Shown piece after piece: positions 27,267 to 40,199 of a stretch of DNA of 64,000 nucleotides; positions within the stretch are counted from its first letter, which is position 1, and the number at the start of each line of letters is the position of its first letter. The stretch is from the NCBI GenBank assembly GCA_035772405.1, contig JAYKKM010000470.1, positions 300,122-364,121 of the forward strand, given 5' to 3'. Below the pieces are notes generated by a model, which did not search any database, was not told the origin of the DNA, and saw nothing but the letters and a program-made list of their open reading frames with translations. A program made the position numbers and the translations under genes. The DNA is from Chrysogorgia sp. JL179-B06 (taxonomy: Eukaryota; Cnidaria; Anthozoa; Scleralcyonacea; Chrysogorgiidae).

Positions 27267-27764
27267 GATAATTAAACAAGAAGTTGGCTGAGTGTTTTGT
27301 ACAAAGAGCTCAAAACAAACCTTTTGTAATCGTACCATTTTACCAAAATAGTCTAATCATCCAAAAATTATATATGGGAATTTGACAATCACTTTTTGTC
27401 CGTATTAAAACACATTGACATTGCATGCAAAAATCCATGAAAACAATATTCTAGGCCTACACGCTTATTCAAGCAACCTTTCTATGGTTCAAATTAACAC
27501 TTAAACAACAATAAGACGTATCTTATTGAATAAAAAACTGTTTTCCACTGCTAAAAACGTTACACCGATGGTAAGCACATGGAGAATTATCGTTCCCAGG
27601 CCATGCACTAAATATGCCAATCCAGTCTAATCCCCCGGCTACCAGGGATCAAATTGTATGCCCACTGCCCCGCTAATCCCCACATAGCCCCGGGGTTGGG
27701 GTTTCACATTGACTAGTGCATAATGTAAAGGCAATAATCTTAATTAGAGGTGCGTATATTTCAG

Positions 27765-29204
27765 TCGTTCACGCACAGAGAATGAACGCATAAATGCCTT
27801 TTAAACGCTGTGACAAGTATATTTCTTTGAAAAAGTCTTTATAATTTATATAAGCCTGTCTGGAGCTACTATCCAATTTGAGCTGGGCACTCAAGATTTG
27901 TTTTTAGCCTACTGGCATGGCATCCATCGATTCTCATTAATACGAATAATATTTATCCATAGCTATGCTATTATCGAACCTTTATTTGTTGGCAAAGCTA
28001 CCCTTGTTATGGTGCGAGATTGGCAGGTCTTTAATTTTAACCATACGTACTCGACACAAGATGGAATCTGCCGCAAATCTAACTCGCATTCAAAAAGTAC
28101 ATTTCTGTAGCTGGTGGGTATATGTATCAGGCGTCATATTGCACGCAGTCAATCAAATCAAACTAAATTGAATTCGCTGTCTATGTTCTTATTGAAATTT
28201 AGAATTTACTAAAGTTTCCAGCGCATTTTCAAACAAGTAATAGCCATTTTGCGCAATAGCTTTTAATGACAGACCACTTTGGCCTCGTGATTCATAATGA
28301 AAAAGTGCTTTCCAGCATAGACTGCATAGTCTTTCCTTTTTTAGTATACTATTGCTATAGGAAGTCATATCTCGTCGTCGTGTGCGGTGTGATATGCAGC
28401 GGCATATTAAACTGTCACACATATACTGATCAGATCACTAGTACTCCGTCTTGTTCTTTTCGTGTTTCACTTTCTCCCAAAGGCTGTTTTCTATAAGATC
28501 TGATTTGTGATGCAAGAAAATAGTCAGATGAAACGAAACATTCTATATAATAATATTACTGTGACAAACTTGGACGTTTTATGGGTGAGAGCTAAAGCGC
28601 CAAGCTGGCGCCGGCAAGCAAAGGGCAAAAAGAATCCAAACAAACTGTTCAATTAGACAATGACACTCTCATTTTTCTGATATTTCCGTAGACAATAACC
28701 TCTCTCGTTCTACTAAAGAAATAGGACAAATTATACGAAGCACACCAAATGTCTCTACTATCTCGATTATTTTTCTTCAATGTTTTTCCTTCCGAAACCT
28801 CCTTGCCAATTTCAATTAGAAAATGGTTTATTTGGGTATCGATTATTTTTAACGACTTCCAATTTGTGCACCGAGCGCGTTTAATGCTTGGTCAAAAGCG
28901 ACAATCGTTTGCGACAATCGTTTACGTTATAAAGCCTAACGTTACTTGTTGTCTCAACTACAAATGTGTTTAATTATAAGGCGCTTTTAAAACGCTTTAC
29001 TGATACGTAAAATAAATGTTCGATAATAGCATAGCCAATGGATAAATATTATTCGAAATGAGAATCGATGGATGTCGGTAGGCTAAAAACAAATCTTGAG
29101 TGCTTAGCTCAAATTGAATGGTGCGCGGCGGGCTTATATACATTTTAAAAACTTTGTCAAAGAAATATACTTGTCACAGCGTATAAAAGGCATTTACGCG
29201 TGAA
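27765..29204. mobile_element. Foldback element with ~200-bp inverted arms
   Basis: The left arm (about 27765-27982) and right arm (about 29015-29203) are reverse-complements with small indels; shared blocks include GCATTTATGCG/GCATTTACGCG, AAATATACTTGTCACAGCGT, AAAAACAAATCTTGAGTGC and TTCGATAATAGCATAGC. The ~1.03 kb between them holds no transposase, so it is non-autonomous. No target duplication was established. Confidence 0.7.
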
Positions 29205-29214
29205 CTTGCAGAGC

Positions 29215-30025
29215 ATACATGTGGGCCAGCGTGTATTATACGTAAAAGGTTGGTTTTACAGTACCTTGCGTTTCGATGAAGGTTTCACGGCTCGAAAGCT
29301 AAAATTAGACCGCATTTCTGATTTTGGCAGTACACCAATATTTCGACATATGTTTGCTATAGAAAAGGTACTTTCCGTAAACACTATCAAGGACAGTCTA
29401 TGTGAACATGCCTTTTTTCAGTCCTTTGCATATTAACCTCGAGAAAACCTTGCAGTCTTTTTCTTACGTAAGACATGCGGCATATATGCAGGCTACATGT
29501 TCATGTAAAAGAAAACATTTAAAGCCTGCGGCTGTTCGTATGAGCCCGGTAAGTCATGGGATGAAATTACATTTTGGGATACATTTCGAAAATTCATCAT
29601 CGTAAAGTGCTACCCTCAGCACACGCTCGGTGCCTAAGTGAAACAGGAAAACAAAACAATGTTCACAATTCGTTGTGGTAAATTTAACTTACTAAAATAT
29701 TTACACATATTTTTTCCATATAACAACTCGTATCTGCAAAAAAGTGAACGAGGGATGTCTCTAAAATAAAGAACTATTTCACAAAAAATTAAAGCCTAAA
29801 ACTGGTACAAATGTGCAGCCAAATCAAACAAAAACACTTTATCAGTCATGTGCCTTATGAGTTATGACAAGCAAAATTCAAAAGTATAAGACATGCCTGG
29901 TTACAGATGAATGATGTTTATGACACAAGTTACAACGAGTAAATAATAAGCGAAAATCTCTACCAAGATCAAAGAGTACTAAATAAAAGCTAACATGTTA
30001 ACTGATTGAAACGACGTGCCGACTT
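29215..30025. other. Non-coding DNA
   Basis: No gene-like frame and no repeat that I could identify beyond simple AT-richness. Confidence 0.4.
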
Positions 30026-30027
30026 CT

Positions 30028-30841
30028 TCAGTCAGATTCTATTTCATCTTCTTTTGTTTTGGCTGCAATTTCTTCAATTTGTTCAACTGCCAGTTCCTCA
30101 CACACAACATTTTCAGCTTCACAACAACTAACACGAGTTTCCTCTTTTCCGAGTAACTTAATCCTATTTAGGGATTTTACAAGGTCTGATTGAGCAAACT
30201 TCAACTTGCTGAACAAGTCATGTAAAGTATTTTCTTTCGCTTCAATGCTCCTTTTTATTTCTTCATTTTTGATAGTGACATTGTTCAGTCTCTCTATTCT
30301 CTTATAGCATGCCATTCGTTCAAAATCTACTCTTTGGAGCTTATCCAGATTCTTGGTTATCATCAAATTCGTTAACCAGATACCCATCTGCTTCAACTTT
30401 AAGTCGGATGTATATCAAGCTTGGCTGCCAGTCTGTTCCAAAATATTCGCTTCTCACATTCGAAAACAGAGATCGATGGCATGTTAACTTCGTCATCACT
30501 GTAAATTCGCACCCCCTTTTTTGACGTTTTTGAATCATGTGCTATCTGGTTTAAGCGTTGTTGTTTCTCGGTAGTTGCAGTTTCGTTCGAAATCTTATAT
30601 CAACTTTAAAAAAAATCTTTCCAGGTTCCGGCTGGTTTGCAATTTGTCGTAGTTGCACAAAACTCTCTTGTTTTAAAGAGATCGGTACATTATTGAAAGT
30701 AAAATCGAAGAGGCAAGCAGATTCCAGCTTCTTAGTGAGTAATAATTCTCTGAACTTTTCAAGATTGATATCCAGGTCAATATCCTGAAAAGAGGCTATC
30801 TCTCGCCCGGTTTCTTCCAGTACATGTACTGACGAATTCAT
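30028..30841 (-). other. Coding-like segments of an unassigned host gene or pseudogene
   Basis: Three adjacent minus-strand frames have protein-like composition. 30551-30841 begins MNSSVHVLEETGREIASF and looks like a small globular domain. 30341-30538 continues with an IYIRLKVEADGYL stretch. 30028-30396 is a charged coiled coil ending in an acidic tail (KTKEDEIESD). They overlap or abut in different frames, so they are either exons with small introns or a frameshifted pseudogene. I recognise no family. They may belong with 32690-33442, which lies upstream on the same strand. Confidence 0.4.
30272..30403 (-). repeat. Duplicated segment, copy 1
   Basis: About 130 bp (from TAGTGACATTGTTCAGTCTC to CTTCAACTTTAAG) reappears at 32355-32508 in the same orientation with two short insertions. 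Confidence 0.85.
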
Positions 30842-30849
30842 AATTTGTC

Positions 30850-32350
30850 TTTAAAATTGAATGTTGTTGCTTGGCCCTTGTAACCTGTTTGTAATATTCT
30901 CCTTATCGACTACCGGAATCGGCTGGCTGTCTACATATGGCAATTTTATCGTTGCATGTTTAATTTTCAAAATGTATGTTGATTGGTTTCGCTATACCAT
31001 CATGGTTATCCCTACAGTAGATAGCACTGATCAAGGTAAATACCATTCTGTTTGTCCGTTTTTTTATACGGCTTAAAACCCGTATTCAATTTCATGAAAC
31101 ATGTTTTTTTAAGTATTGAGTATATGGTTTGACTATAGGTTTGTAAATTTCCCCCGAGGCCCCCAGAAAAACCCTGGCCACGTACCGGCGTCAGGCGGTT
31201 ACACAATGTCGAAAAACCTCCAATTCATTAATGAAAAAGTAAAAATATTATAATAAACATATGCAATTTAATTGCAAGCAACAGAATATTAAGCCAATTG
31301 ACAGCAAGGTACAAACGTATTTATAGTTTTACGGTAAAGGGTTATCTTGAAAATGCGAGTCAGGGTTAAAATCGAAAATACGGACAAAGCGAAAATAGTA
31401 TTATTTTGTGCCAGATAATCTACGTTGCAATTTAGAAAAGCCGGTGATCTCTTGGCGAATTTCAACAGAAGCTATTATGATTTAGTATCCTAGCTTTGCG
31501 CAGTTAAAGTAATTAGTGCTACCGTGGGGTTTTAACACCAATTTTCAGATTTCCGGTTGGTTTATTTTAAATCTCATGGAACAAAAAGTATCAGTTGATT
31601 TTCGTAGCTTAGGACTAGATAACAATTAAATATTCTATCTTCGAGATTAATGTATTCAAGCCAGTTGACAAAAACAGTAAACGCGGTGTATAAGAATGCG
31701 TCGCATGCATGAGTATAGCTACACTTAAATAATTACCGGTATGTTGTTTTCGTAGCTAACTTATATTTGCCCTCTATATGATTAACAGGCAATCATCAGC
31801 ATGGCAGTTCGAAAAGAGATGAGAAATAAAATAAACCAAAAGAATGTAATTTTGTTCGGATGTCTCAATAACTTCGGTTGTTTGTAAAGAGAGGCGATCC
31901 GGAAATCTATAAGTTGGTGCTAAAACCCCTCTTTAACACTAATTACTTTAACTGTGCATAGCAAGGATATTAATCATGATTCTCTGCTTTCGTAGATAAC
32001 GCTCGATGCAAAACCATTATCTACCCACATTTTAATTTACCCTCAATTTCCATTCTATCCGCAACTGGTTATCCACCGTTTTTTTCCACCGTTATCTGCG
32101 TTATCCAGATAATCGTGTTAAATAAGTCTTGCATTTTTTTTGTCCATCTTCAACAAAGCGGTGTCTTTTATGACTGGCATAACTTAAATGTATACTGATT
32201 TTTTGTTTTGCGTTAGCCACACAGCTTGGCACAAGCATTAATGGTAACTTAATATCTATCCTCTTTTAGAACAAGGAATTTACTGTATGTTGTTAATAGC
32301 TGAATGACTCGCACTTTTCTAAAGATAATCATCTACTTTCCTGGCGTTAT
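30850..32350. other. Non-coding DNA, unassigned
   Basis: Intron-like AT-rich sequence with no convincing frame. It may lie inside the minus-strand host gene flanking it. Confidence 0.35.
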
Positions 32351-32354
32351 ATTG

Positions 32355-32508
32355 ATAGTGACATTGTTCAGTCTCTCTATTCTCTTATAGCATGCCATTC
32401 GTTCAAAATCTTCATTCAAAATCTGGAGCTTATCCAGATTCTTGGTCATGTACATTCTGTGTTATCATCAAATTCGTTAACCAGATACCCATCTGCTTCA
32501 ACTTTAAG
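32355..32508 (-). repeat. Duplicated segment, copy 2
   Basis: Second copy of 30272-30403, with insertions near 32410 and 32448 that break the reading frame seen in copy 1. It is probably the derived copy. Confidence 0.8.
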
Positions 32509-32689
32509 TAGATCTGTAAATTTAAGAGTCCATTCAGTATCAAGTGTCCGGTGTATAATAGATAACCATCTACTTTCCTGGAGAGGCTAAATAAATACGA
32601 CGGTTAAAGCTATTTCCACCAGATTTTTATTTGGTCATTGTTCAACATGAAAGATTTGTCAAAAAATTATCCTATCCACTAGACTTTTT

Positions 32690-33442
32690 AAGGTGCTTCC
32701 TCATAGCGTCCATTGCTTTTCTCAAATTACTTATTGACAAAGCAAGTTATCTTTGCCGACTTTTCTCTCAAGATCTTTAATATTGTTGGTCAGCTCGTCA
32801 TATTCTGTCTTGAATGTTTAAACTCTGATAGTATTTCTTTCCAGGGTCCCTTTCGTAAGTCGTGATGCAGAAAGCCCAGCAGTAGCACCGAGGAGGTTCT
32901 CCGACTTTTGTATCAGCCATTCATTGTGGATAGCATCGTAGATCTTGGCCTTTGTCAAAGGGGTTTTCGAAAGATCTTTGGCACGTTTATTCCAAAACTG
33001 TCATATTTCTTTTTCTTTCCCTATGGCAGTATCTAATTCTTTTTGGATGTACACCTTCACACCTAATGGACCACGATGTTGGGGATTTAAGAGCTAAACT
33101 CAGGGGAGTTTTTTCTTTTCCACTGGCATCCTGTATGTGTACTTTGTCTGTTACAGTGTCAGTGTTTATCTCTTCTTCACGAAAACCACTAACTTCGACA
33201 AAACGTATGGAGAGGTTTCCATTTTCCCTTATAGCAACGCTCTTAACAGCTATATTTTCTTCTGATTTTGAAATCCGAACTTCCAGACCACGAACAAACA
33301 AAAATTCTCGTGGCAAAAGATCTTCGACCTCCTTCTCTATTCTCGATCTTAAATCGTGTAATGTAGAATCGAGATCTACACCAAAAAGTGAACACGAAGC
33401 AGTACCAATAGTCGTCTTGTCAAAAAGAAATAAAACTGCCAT
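32690..33442 (-). other. Probable exon(s) of a host gene with N-terminal domain
   Basis: The minus-strand frame 32987-33442 starts MAVLFLFDKTTIGTASCSLF and continues with DLDSTLHDLRSRIEKEVEDL and a mixed alpha/beta pattern (FLFVRGLEVRISK, SIRFVEVSG), convincing as a small folded, perhaps ubiquitin-like, domain. Downstream, 32690-32960 has coiled-coil coding character (IYDAIHNEWLIQKSENLLG) but is broken by stops. It is either the first exon of a host gene or a decayed copy. No splice sites were verified and the family is not recognised. Confidence 0.45.
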
Positions 33443-33449
33443 GGAAGAA

Positions 33450-34955
33450 CGCCAAAGGATACGACTACAACGAATACAAAATTATCAGTACTGCTGTATT
33501 TAAAGCCAGTGGCAAGTGTTTGATATCCTGGGTGTGTTTCGATCATTTGACATCACGAGGAAACGAGGTACCTAAAGCAGGTGACTAAAAATTTCTTTCT
33601 TACTGATAAACCTAACCCTGACCAAAACACTAAATCCTAATCTGACCATATAACCGTAACCCTAAAATTCGAACCCGAAAGTTGACTAACCTAATTAGGT
33701 CGATGTGATCTGATATTCTACATGCCCGAAATATTCGATTCACGGTAAATTAAAACAGTGCACATGTGCTGTCATACAGAGAAGTCATCAATGGCTTTCG
33801 TTAGTGTTCAAAGTGTCTTGAAGGGATTTCATGTGACAAATGCGTCACTTGCGATTGGACGCGAATATCAAATGCAGAGGGTTCGGTCACGCCACGACAA
33901 GGCGCTTTTTTCTTGGTTGATCGAAGAATTGTTAAGGCATCAATGCCTAGAGAATTAGCAAGGATAATAGCGCCATATTGGGACAACGGAAAGGTGGTGC
34001 GTATTGTTTGGTGAGTACAAGTTTAATTATAATAGTCAATATTTGTCCTCATTTATGATCCTAGCTACCAGACATGGCTAGGTTGACAGTAGGTGAAGAC
34101 CCCGCTTTTCCTATGACAATCCTTTTCCATTTGAGGAAAAACACTGAAGGTGCCGGCTACTTTGGCTGAAATTTTCCCATATAAATTGTGCGTACCGCCT
34201 GGTTAAGATAGTAATTTTCAAAAATCAGTGTAGTTGAATGGGAAGAATCAGAATTTAAGACAACTTTTAACAAGAGGTAATAAGGCCGGCATGTTGGTTC
34301 TGAAAATTCCTAACAGCCACTTGTGTAAAAAGGTATATGGTAGTATAGTATAGTGTAAGATGTTATTTTTAATTTACTTATGGTTGGTGCCGTTTATGGG
34401 ATTAAAGCTGGCCATATAAGAAACTCTTAAATTTATGTATCAAAATAGCTGAAGGGCCATTTATTATTTTGTATGTGTGGTACGTGTCATCTTAAATTCT
34501 CAACCAATGCAAAATAAAACAACTCATAAAACTTCACTGAATAAATGCCAGAAATGTTACTTGAAACTCCAGAATATCTGTACAATATGAAGGAATTAAG
34601 AAAGCATATTTGACTATGTGGTGATGATGCCAAGACTTCAATTGGGGTTTCAATTGCATGACTACCCGTCATTAACGAATCAGCCACAGTAACAACATTA
34701 TCACAATGTTGCTTGGTTCTTAATAAAACACTGTCATTTACTAAGTCTAAGAAGGTTTTAGCGAGTAAGCGTACTTTCATAAACGTCTTCTATTAATTGT
34801 AATTTTCGATAGAGTCTGTGAAACATAACAACATGAGCTTTATATATATTATAACGCTCAAAACGATCTATATATTATAGGCCCGAATGTCCCCGCCAGT
34901 TAGAGGCCCAACATACCCTTAATCCGGCTGTGCAACTTACAATAATATATTTAAC
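33450..34955. other. Non-coding DNA, unassigned
   Basis: Contains a stretch of degenerate CCTAACCCT-like words (33600-33680). A minus-strand frame at 34487-34780 has no recognised family. Nothing else is supported. Confidence 0.35.
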
Positions 34956-34961
34956 TCCATA

Positions 34962-35304
34962 CCGTATTTACTCGTTTAAGCGCCGCGGCGCTCTTTAAAT
35001 TTTTAGTGTTTCGGATGTGGCGCGTATTTGAGTGCGGCGCTCTTTAAAAATCATTATTTTTGGGGGTAAAATGGTAGGTACGGATTAATATTGTGGTTGG
35101 TATATCGATGATTTAATGTGCGTGTGGACCATTTTGCCCACCTCTAAAATGCTAAAATCAGTTAAACTTGACTAACATTGGTTCTGTCTGACGGTGCTTC
35201 GATTAAGCGCCGCATTGTCGTGAATACTGTAAGTGCGGCGCTCTTTAATATTTTACTCTCGTATGCGGCGCTTAATCGGGGGCGGCTTAATCGAGTAATT
35301 ACGG
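34962..35304. mobile_element. MITE with TA target duplication
   Basis: CCGTATTTACTCG at the left end and CGAGTAATTACGG at the right end are imperfect inverted repeats flanked by TA (34960-34961 and 35305-35306). The interior repeats GCGGCGCTCTTTAA and GCGCCGC words. About 343 bp, no coding capacity. Mariner-like mobilisation is suggested by the TA duplication. Confidence 0.75.
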
Positions 35305-35505
35305 TATATGTTAAGATTTATTGCATATAGTTTTGAAAATTGATGTACAGTTTTCCATATTTTGACCAAAATTATGTCCATATTGAACACTGTTAATTTA
35401 CACCCTATATATAGAATAAACTGACTTGTCAGTAATTGCTTTAATTCATTTTCGTGAATCTATCATGATACTCCAGAAAAATCTGCCAAAAGTGGTGCTG
35501 ATTTA

Positions 35506-35799
35506 ATGCCAAGCCATTCAGCATCAGTGAGTAGAGTAGAGGAAGATGAATCAGACCATGATAAGAGTGATGAAGACAACGCATTATCATCTGATCATGA
35601 CAACTGGTTTCCTCAAACTCTGGAAATGGACATTTTGGATGATGACTGTTCTAGTTCCACTTCAAGCCCCTTGAAAGGGAACACAGAAAAAGAACAAGAC
35701 AATTTTATGCCTTCCTCTGTGACTCCGCCAGGTAGTCCATTAGCAGATGGTAGTCAGAGTGTATTTTTTTCATTTTCTGAACTTAAGAGTATTAAATAA
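35506..35799 (+). other. Acidic serine-rich frame, possible terminal exon
   Basis: A 97-codon frame (MPSHSASVSRVEEDESDHDK...) rich in D, E and S, ending FSFSELKSIK. The composition is non-random and could be a low-complexity end of a host protein. There is no splice evidence and no family. Low confidence. Confidence 0.3.
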
Positions 35800-35809
35800 A
35801 ATGCAATTT

Positions 35810-36440
35810 TACACGACAACCAATGTTTCTACAACATTCTGAAGATATTTCAATTAAAGTTAATATTTGAAAAAATATCTGAAACTATCTTCTGTTTTAA
35901 GCTGAAATGTTGTTGTGTATTTTTTTGTTTCCAGTATTTAAGCCACGAAGGTAAACTGTTCAGGTTTTTTCCATCGTTCTGTGGATTTCACAAAAATGAC
36001 TTTACACAGTTAGGCTAACAAGTACACGTTACCGAATAATTCTTGGGTTCATCCTAGGGCATCCCATTTTCTAAATTGGGATGCCTTAGGCATGTATTTT
36101 CCCAAATGCAGGCAGTTATAAATTATAAAATGGGCAGTTCTAAAAGTGAGTTTTTAATTAAAAATTAAGAGGGATAAAAATTAAAAACATTTTAAAAATC
36201 CATCTAGATATGTAGACACGCAACAAAAAGTTTGAAAATGTGCAGTTGTACTGTAAATATTTCTTAGGATGACCACTATCTTATACTGAACATACCTAGC
36301 TACTAAATATGAATGCAATATATGCGAGGAACCACATGATTGACTTTTTCTTGCTGTAGTGTTAAAGTACATTACTATACATTGTAGTCACTTCCTGTCT
36401 TCTCATTGGCTAAGCGTATACAGTTAATTATGGGAATCAG
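35810..36440. other. Non-coding DNA
   Basis: No supported gene or repeat. Confidence 0.35.
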
Positions 36441-36442
36441 CG

Positions 36443-36476
36443 CAACCTACAGATTAAGTGAATAATCTGTAGGTTG
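36443..36476. repeat. 14-bp perfect inverted repeat
   Basis: CAACCTACAGATTA (36443-36456) and TAATCTGTAGGTTG (36463-36476) flank a 6-nt loop. Confidence 0.85.
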
Positions 36477-37049
36477 TGCCTGCAATGCGAGATTTCCTAA
36501 CGAGCGGTAGCTTTCCACACAAGCAAAAACAACACGACTGCTCGATTTTCGTCTTTGTGTAGAAGAAATCGAAAAATTACTTACAATATCTTATAAAATA
36601 ATTATAAGGTCTTGGTAAGTGTTCTCAGGCTTCGGCTGGTAACACTAACCTTGATTATTCCAGATATCACAAAACCTCATCCAATAATTGTTTATTATCA
36701 GATAATTGGAAACAGAGGTTATTTACAATTTAACTTTTTAAAATACAATTATCTGTACTCATAAATCAAGTATGATTTTCAACCATTTATTTCTTGATAT
36801 TATTGGTAACTGAATCTTGAAAATTTCCCTTTACGCATTCACATAGCAAAGATCAAAATTTTGGGAGAGGCACAATGAATTTGCACCAAAAAGTCGTCTG
36901 GCCAAGACCTGTTAAATTGTTGGCCATGGTTGTTTCACTGACTCAACTGGCTAGAGGGCAGATAATTTAATTATTTTGCAGAGAAGGGGTAATAATGTTA
37001 CTGGAAGCACAGAAAAGCCAGAGATATTAAACATGGAGTAAAACTGTAA

Positions 37050-37250
37050 AATAAATAAATTCCATGGGGTAGGATTAAAAAGGACAATGGAATTCCAGGG
37101 GATGGGGATAAAACTCAGCGGAAATCCACGAGAGTAGAGCAATAAAAGCTCATGGAAATTCCATGGGGAAGGGTTAAAAACCACCATGGAAAATCCAGGG
37201 TATGGTTGAAAACACAATGGAAATCTATGGAAATTCCAGGGCAGTGGGGT
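37050..37250. repeat. Degenerate tandem repeat of a GGAAATTCCATGGGG-like word
   Basis: Six or so imperfect copies of a 25-40 bp unit containing GGAAATTCCAGGG / ATTCCATGGGG and GGTTAAAAA. Confidence 0.6.
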
Positions 37251-37259
37251 GTCTAGAAC

Positions 37260-38510
37260 TTATGTCCTCAATAGGGGGGTGCAGAGTTAAAATGCAATCG
37301 GCCAATACTTGAATATGATTGAAGGAATGATCAACAGGACAGGAGTCCCATATGAAGACCAACTGAACAAAAAATTACGTAATAAACATTAAGTAAAAAC
37401 ATAAAAAAAACTAATACACAAATTACATAAGAATAAAGATTTAAGAGCAACAACTTGGATTGAAAGACGACATTTAGAACAGAAACTTATACGTTGTGAT
37501 TTTATACACCTGTCCTTAGAATATCGTGATTTATGTGACAGTTTGTCCTTGTCTCATGAATGATCATCTAGATTTCATTATTTTGGTGTTTCACTGGCTT
37601 TATCTTGTTTTATACATCCTAACTTTATCTATTATTTGGCTTTATCCTCTCATCCTTCTCATCCTACAGTCCAGGTTTATTTGCTTTTATCTCGTGATTT
37701 GTGAATTCGTTATATTTTGGACCATTGGCCTCGTTTGTCTTCAACCTGTTGACTCTACTTTTTCAAATAACTTCTTTAATTTTAAAGCTGATGTCTCCAA
37801 ACTTCAAATTTAAATTATTCATGTTTTCCATTTGACCGTTGGCTTTCGTTGCCTAGCAACATACCATTTTGAATTTTATCCATATTCAAAGTTTCCACAC
37901 AGTTAAATTTCAAATCAGATTGATTGCTGCAATTTCCTGTATCCAGCAATACCAATTTTGTTTCATCTACTCTTCTGGTTTCTGAAATATTATCGATTTC
38001 GTCTTGTTACATGAATCGACTATTAATTACTCATTTACTTGTCTAATTTACATTGGTTTGTTTCATCGTCGGACAACCGTTTGGTCTTCTATCAACTTTC
38101 CTTCGCGATCATGATCATCGCTTGACTTTTCTCATCATTTTGGTCCAATTTTGATATGGTTGTTTGGTTTGGGTTTTATTTCTACTTTCAACATGCCACG
38201 TACTAGGCGTTTCCCCTAATTGATTATAACTATCTCTGGCATATTGTTTATTATTACTCTACATCATAGATATGGCTACACTACCCCCAAGACTTCCCTC
38301 GAGGAGCAGTTAGCTATTTAGTTATGACTTATTCACAAACTATTCTAACATCTAACATTTACCTAACATTTATTCACAATCTTTGTGATGCAATCTTTGC
38401 ATCAAGCGCTCGAACTAAAACGTTAACATTGTTGCCGGATAGATGCTCTGTCGGTTGAAAATATTCTTCAAAACATTCTGTATTTTTGTAATCTTTACCA
38501 GAACTTCAAA
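37260..38510. other. Non-coding DNA preceding the LINE remnant
   Basis: AT-rich. A part of this could be the 5' untranslated region of the LINE that follows, but there is no direct evidence. No supported gene. Confidence 0.35.
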
Positions 38511-38519
38511 AAGACTTCA

Positions 38520-39760
38520 ACTGCATTATGTCTGCTGTAAGAACTTTCTTTGCACAAGTGCATGGTGAGCGCCTGCCTCTGCTCAAAAAGCTCCACCAGG
38601 TCAAAGTCGGAACAATCAACATAACCACGGCACTCAAGGACTCCCGCTTAGAAGAATGCCAAGGCTCCAAAAGTGTTTAAACTACCAACGGCGACGGCAA
38701 ATCAGCCAAGTTCGAATTCCACTGGGCGCACAAGTCAAAACCCAAACATGGTTCCCTGGCAGGCATCGCTGTACTCATTCGAACTGGCCACGCAACAACA
38801 GTGGAAGACATTGAATTTTGTGCACATATAACCCGACTGAGGAGGCAACAGATGCCCAAAAGTATGGGCATCTCCTTCGTTGTACCGGACACACAATGGA
38901 CACAGACTACGTCATGGACATAAAGGTTATTTTCTCAAGATTCAGAAGCTTCACAAGAACAAAAACTCTACCTATAACCCAAATAAAAACTCTAGTCCTA
39001 ACCCTGAAATAAAGGAATACTAACCCAACTTTTAAACTAAATATTTCAATGATGTAATGTTCTGTGTCCGGTACATGAAGTGAGAGCCAAAGGATGCCTG
39101 TACGCCAACCTGCGAAAATACATCAAAATGAAGAAGGCCCATCTCATTCTTCTTTGCGATTTCAACGCCTCCAGCTTCACTCGCTTCCGCGGAAACACGC
39201 AACTTGCGGAGGGCCACACCGCCAATGATAACGCCTCCTCGATCTGGCGTGCACCTACGACCTGGTCATTATGAACTCGTTCTTGCGAAAAAAGGCCTGT
39301 TACTCCATCACATGGCATAGCAATGACAGAGTTACCTGCAAAAGGTGCAATAATCTGATTGAGAGCAACCTAAGGATAAGGTCAACGTGCCCAAAATCCT
39401 AGCCAATCAACTAAAAGATCAAACACACACTCATATCACTCCAGAATGATCACTTTGCAGCTGAGGCGGCGGAAATCAACTCGTACACAGAAGCGTGCAA
39501 CGTTAAGCGTGCTTTTTGCCATGCAAAGCAGCAAGATTCGACACTGAAAGACGTCCAGAATACTGTGTACAACATGAACTCACTGCGGGACCACTTCAAA
39601 CAACACTTGACCTGTGCGCATGACAAGCCTACATCAACCAGTCTCTACACGAAACCACCAGAATTCATGTCCTCAGTGCATCAAGTGTCTGCAGAACACA
39701 ACATCAACAATGATGCGCCCTCAGCAGATGATCTCAGATGCCTGAACTAACAACAGTGAA
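38520..39760 (+). pseudogene. Decayed LINE endonuclease region (L2/CR1-like)
   Basis: On the plus strand several frames carry pieces typical of the apurinic-endonuclease domain of non-LTR elements: VGTINITTALKDSRLEECQ (about 38605), YNPTEEATDAQKY (about 38828), HLILLCDFNASSFTRFRGNT (about 39140, the conserved DFNA motif) and a later linker region with LKDVQNTVYNMNSLRDHF (about 39545). They lie in order but need several frame changes, and an unrelated stretch of about 120 bp interrupts them near 38930-39060. It is an old, dead 5' part of a LINE; the reverse transcriptase is not present downstream. Confidence 0.75.
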
Positions 39761-39989
39761 TCGTTCAGAACATGAGTCTTAAGTTTCTTACTTGTTGATG
39801 CTGCATCGTTTACCTCTGCTGGCCGCTTGCGGTTGACTTCTCGCGTTGGGACATCCAACTCTTCCATGTCGCGCATATGGCTTCAGGCATATGGCAGGGA
39901 TCTGTAACTCAGCCACAAACGAATCATTGTTCCAGTCGTATTCGAAAAAGTCTCTTTCGTCTGACCAATCATCCATCAAATCAGGGCAT

Positions 39990-40190
39990 ATCCCAGGTAG
40001 CACAATCACGTTGTCAGAACGTTGGACTAACGTCCCCTGAACGTTGTGATATTAGGTTGTGAGAACGTTTTTTTTGTGGACTCCCACGAACGTACTAAAA
40101 ACGTTAGGAATAAGGTTGCAATTCAACGTTCGTACCACGTTCCTAGAACGTTCATGCAAACTTCAGAAAGAACGTGAATCGAGCTTAATT
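39990..40190. repeat. AACGTT-rich element end
   Basis: Starts near CCCAGGTAGCACAATCACG and carries about ten ACGTT/AACGTTC words. Similar in style to the ends of 4229-6105 (short CG-containing words repeated after a CCCAG start) but distinct in sequence. The other end was not found. Confidence 0.5.
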
Positions 40191-40199
40191 TAAAAATTA

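Noticed and set aside
33640..33700. tRNA B-box-like word near TTCGAACCC
   Set aside because: No matching A box or stems at the proper distance.
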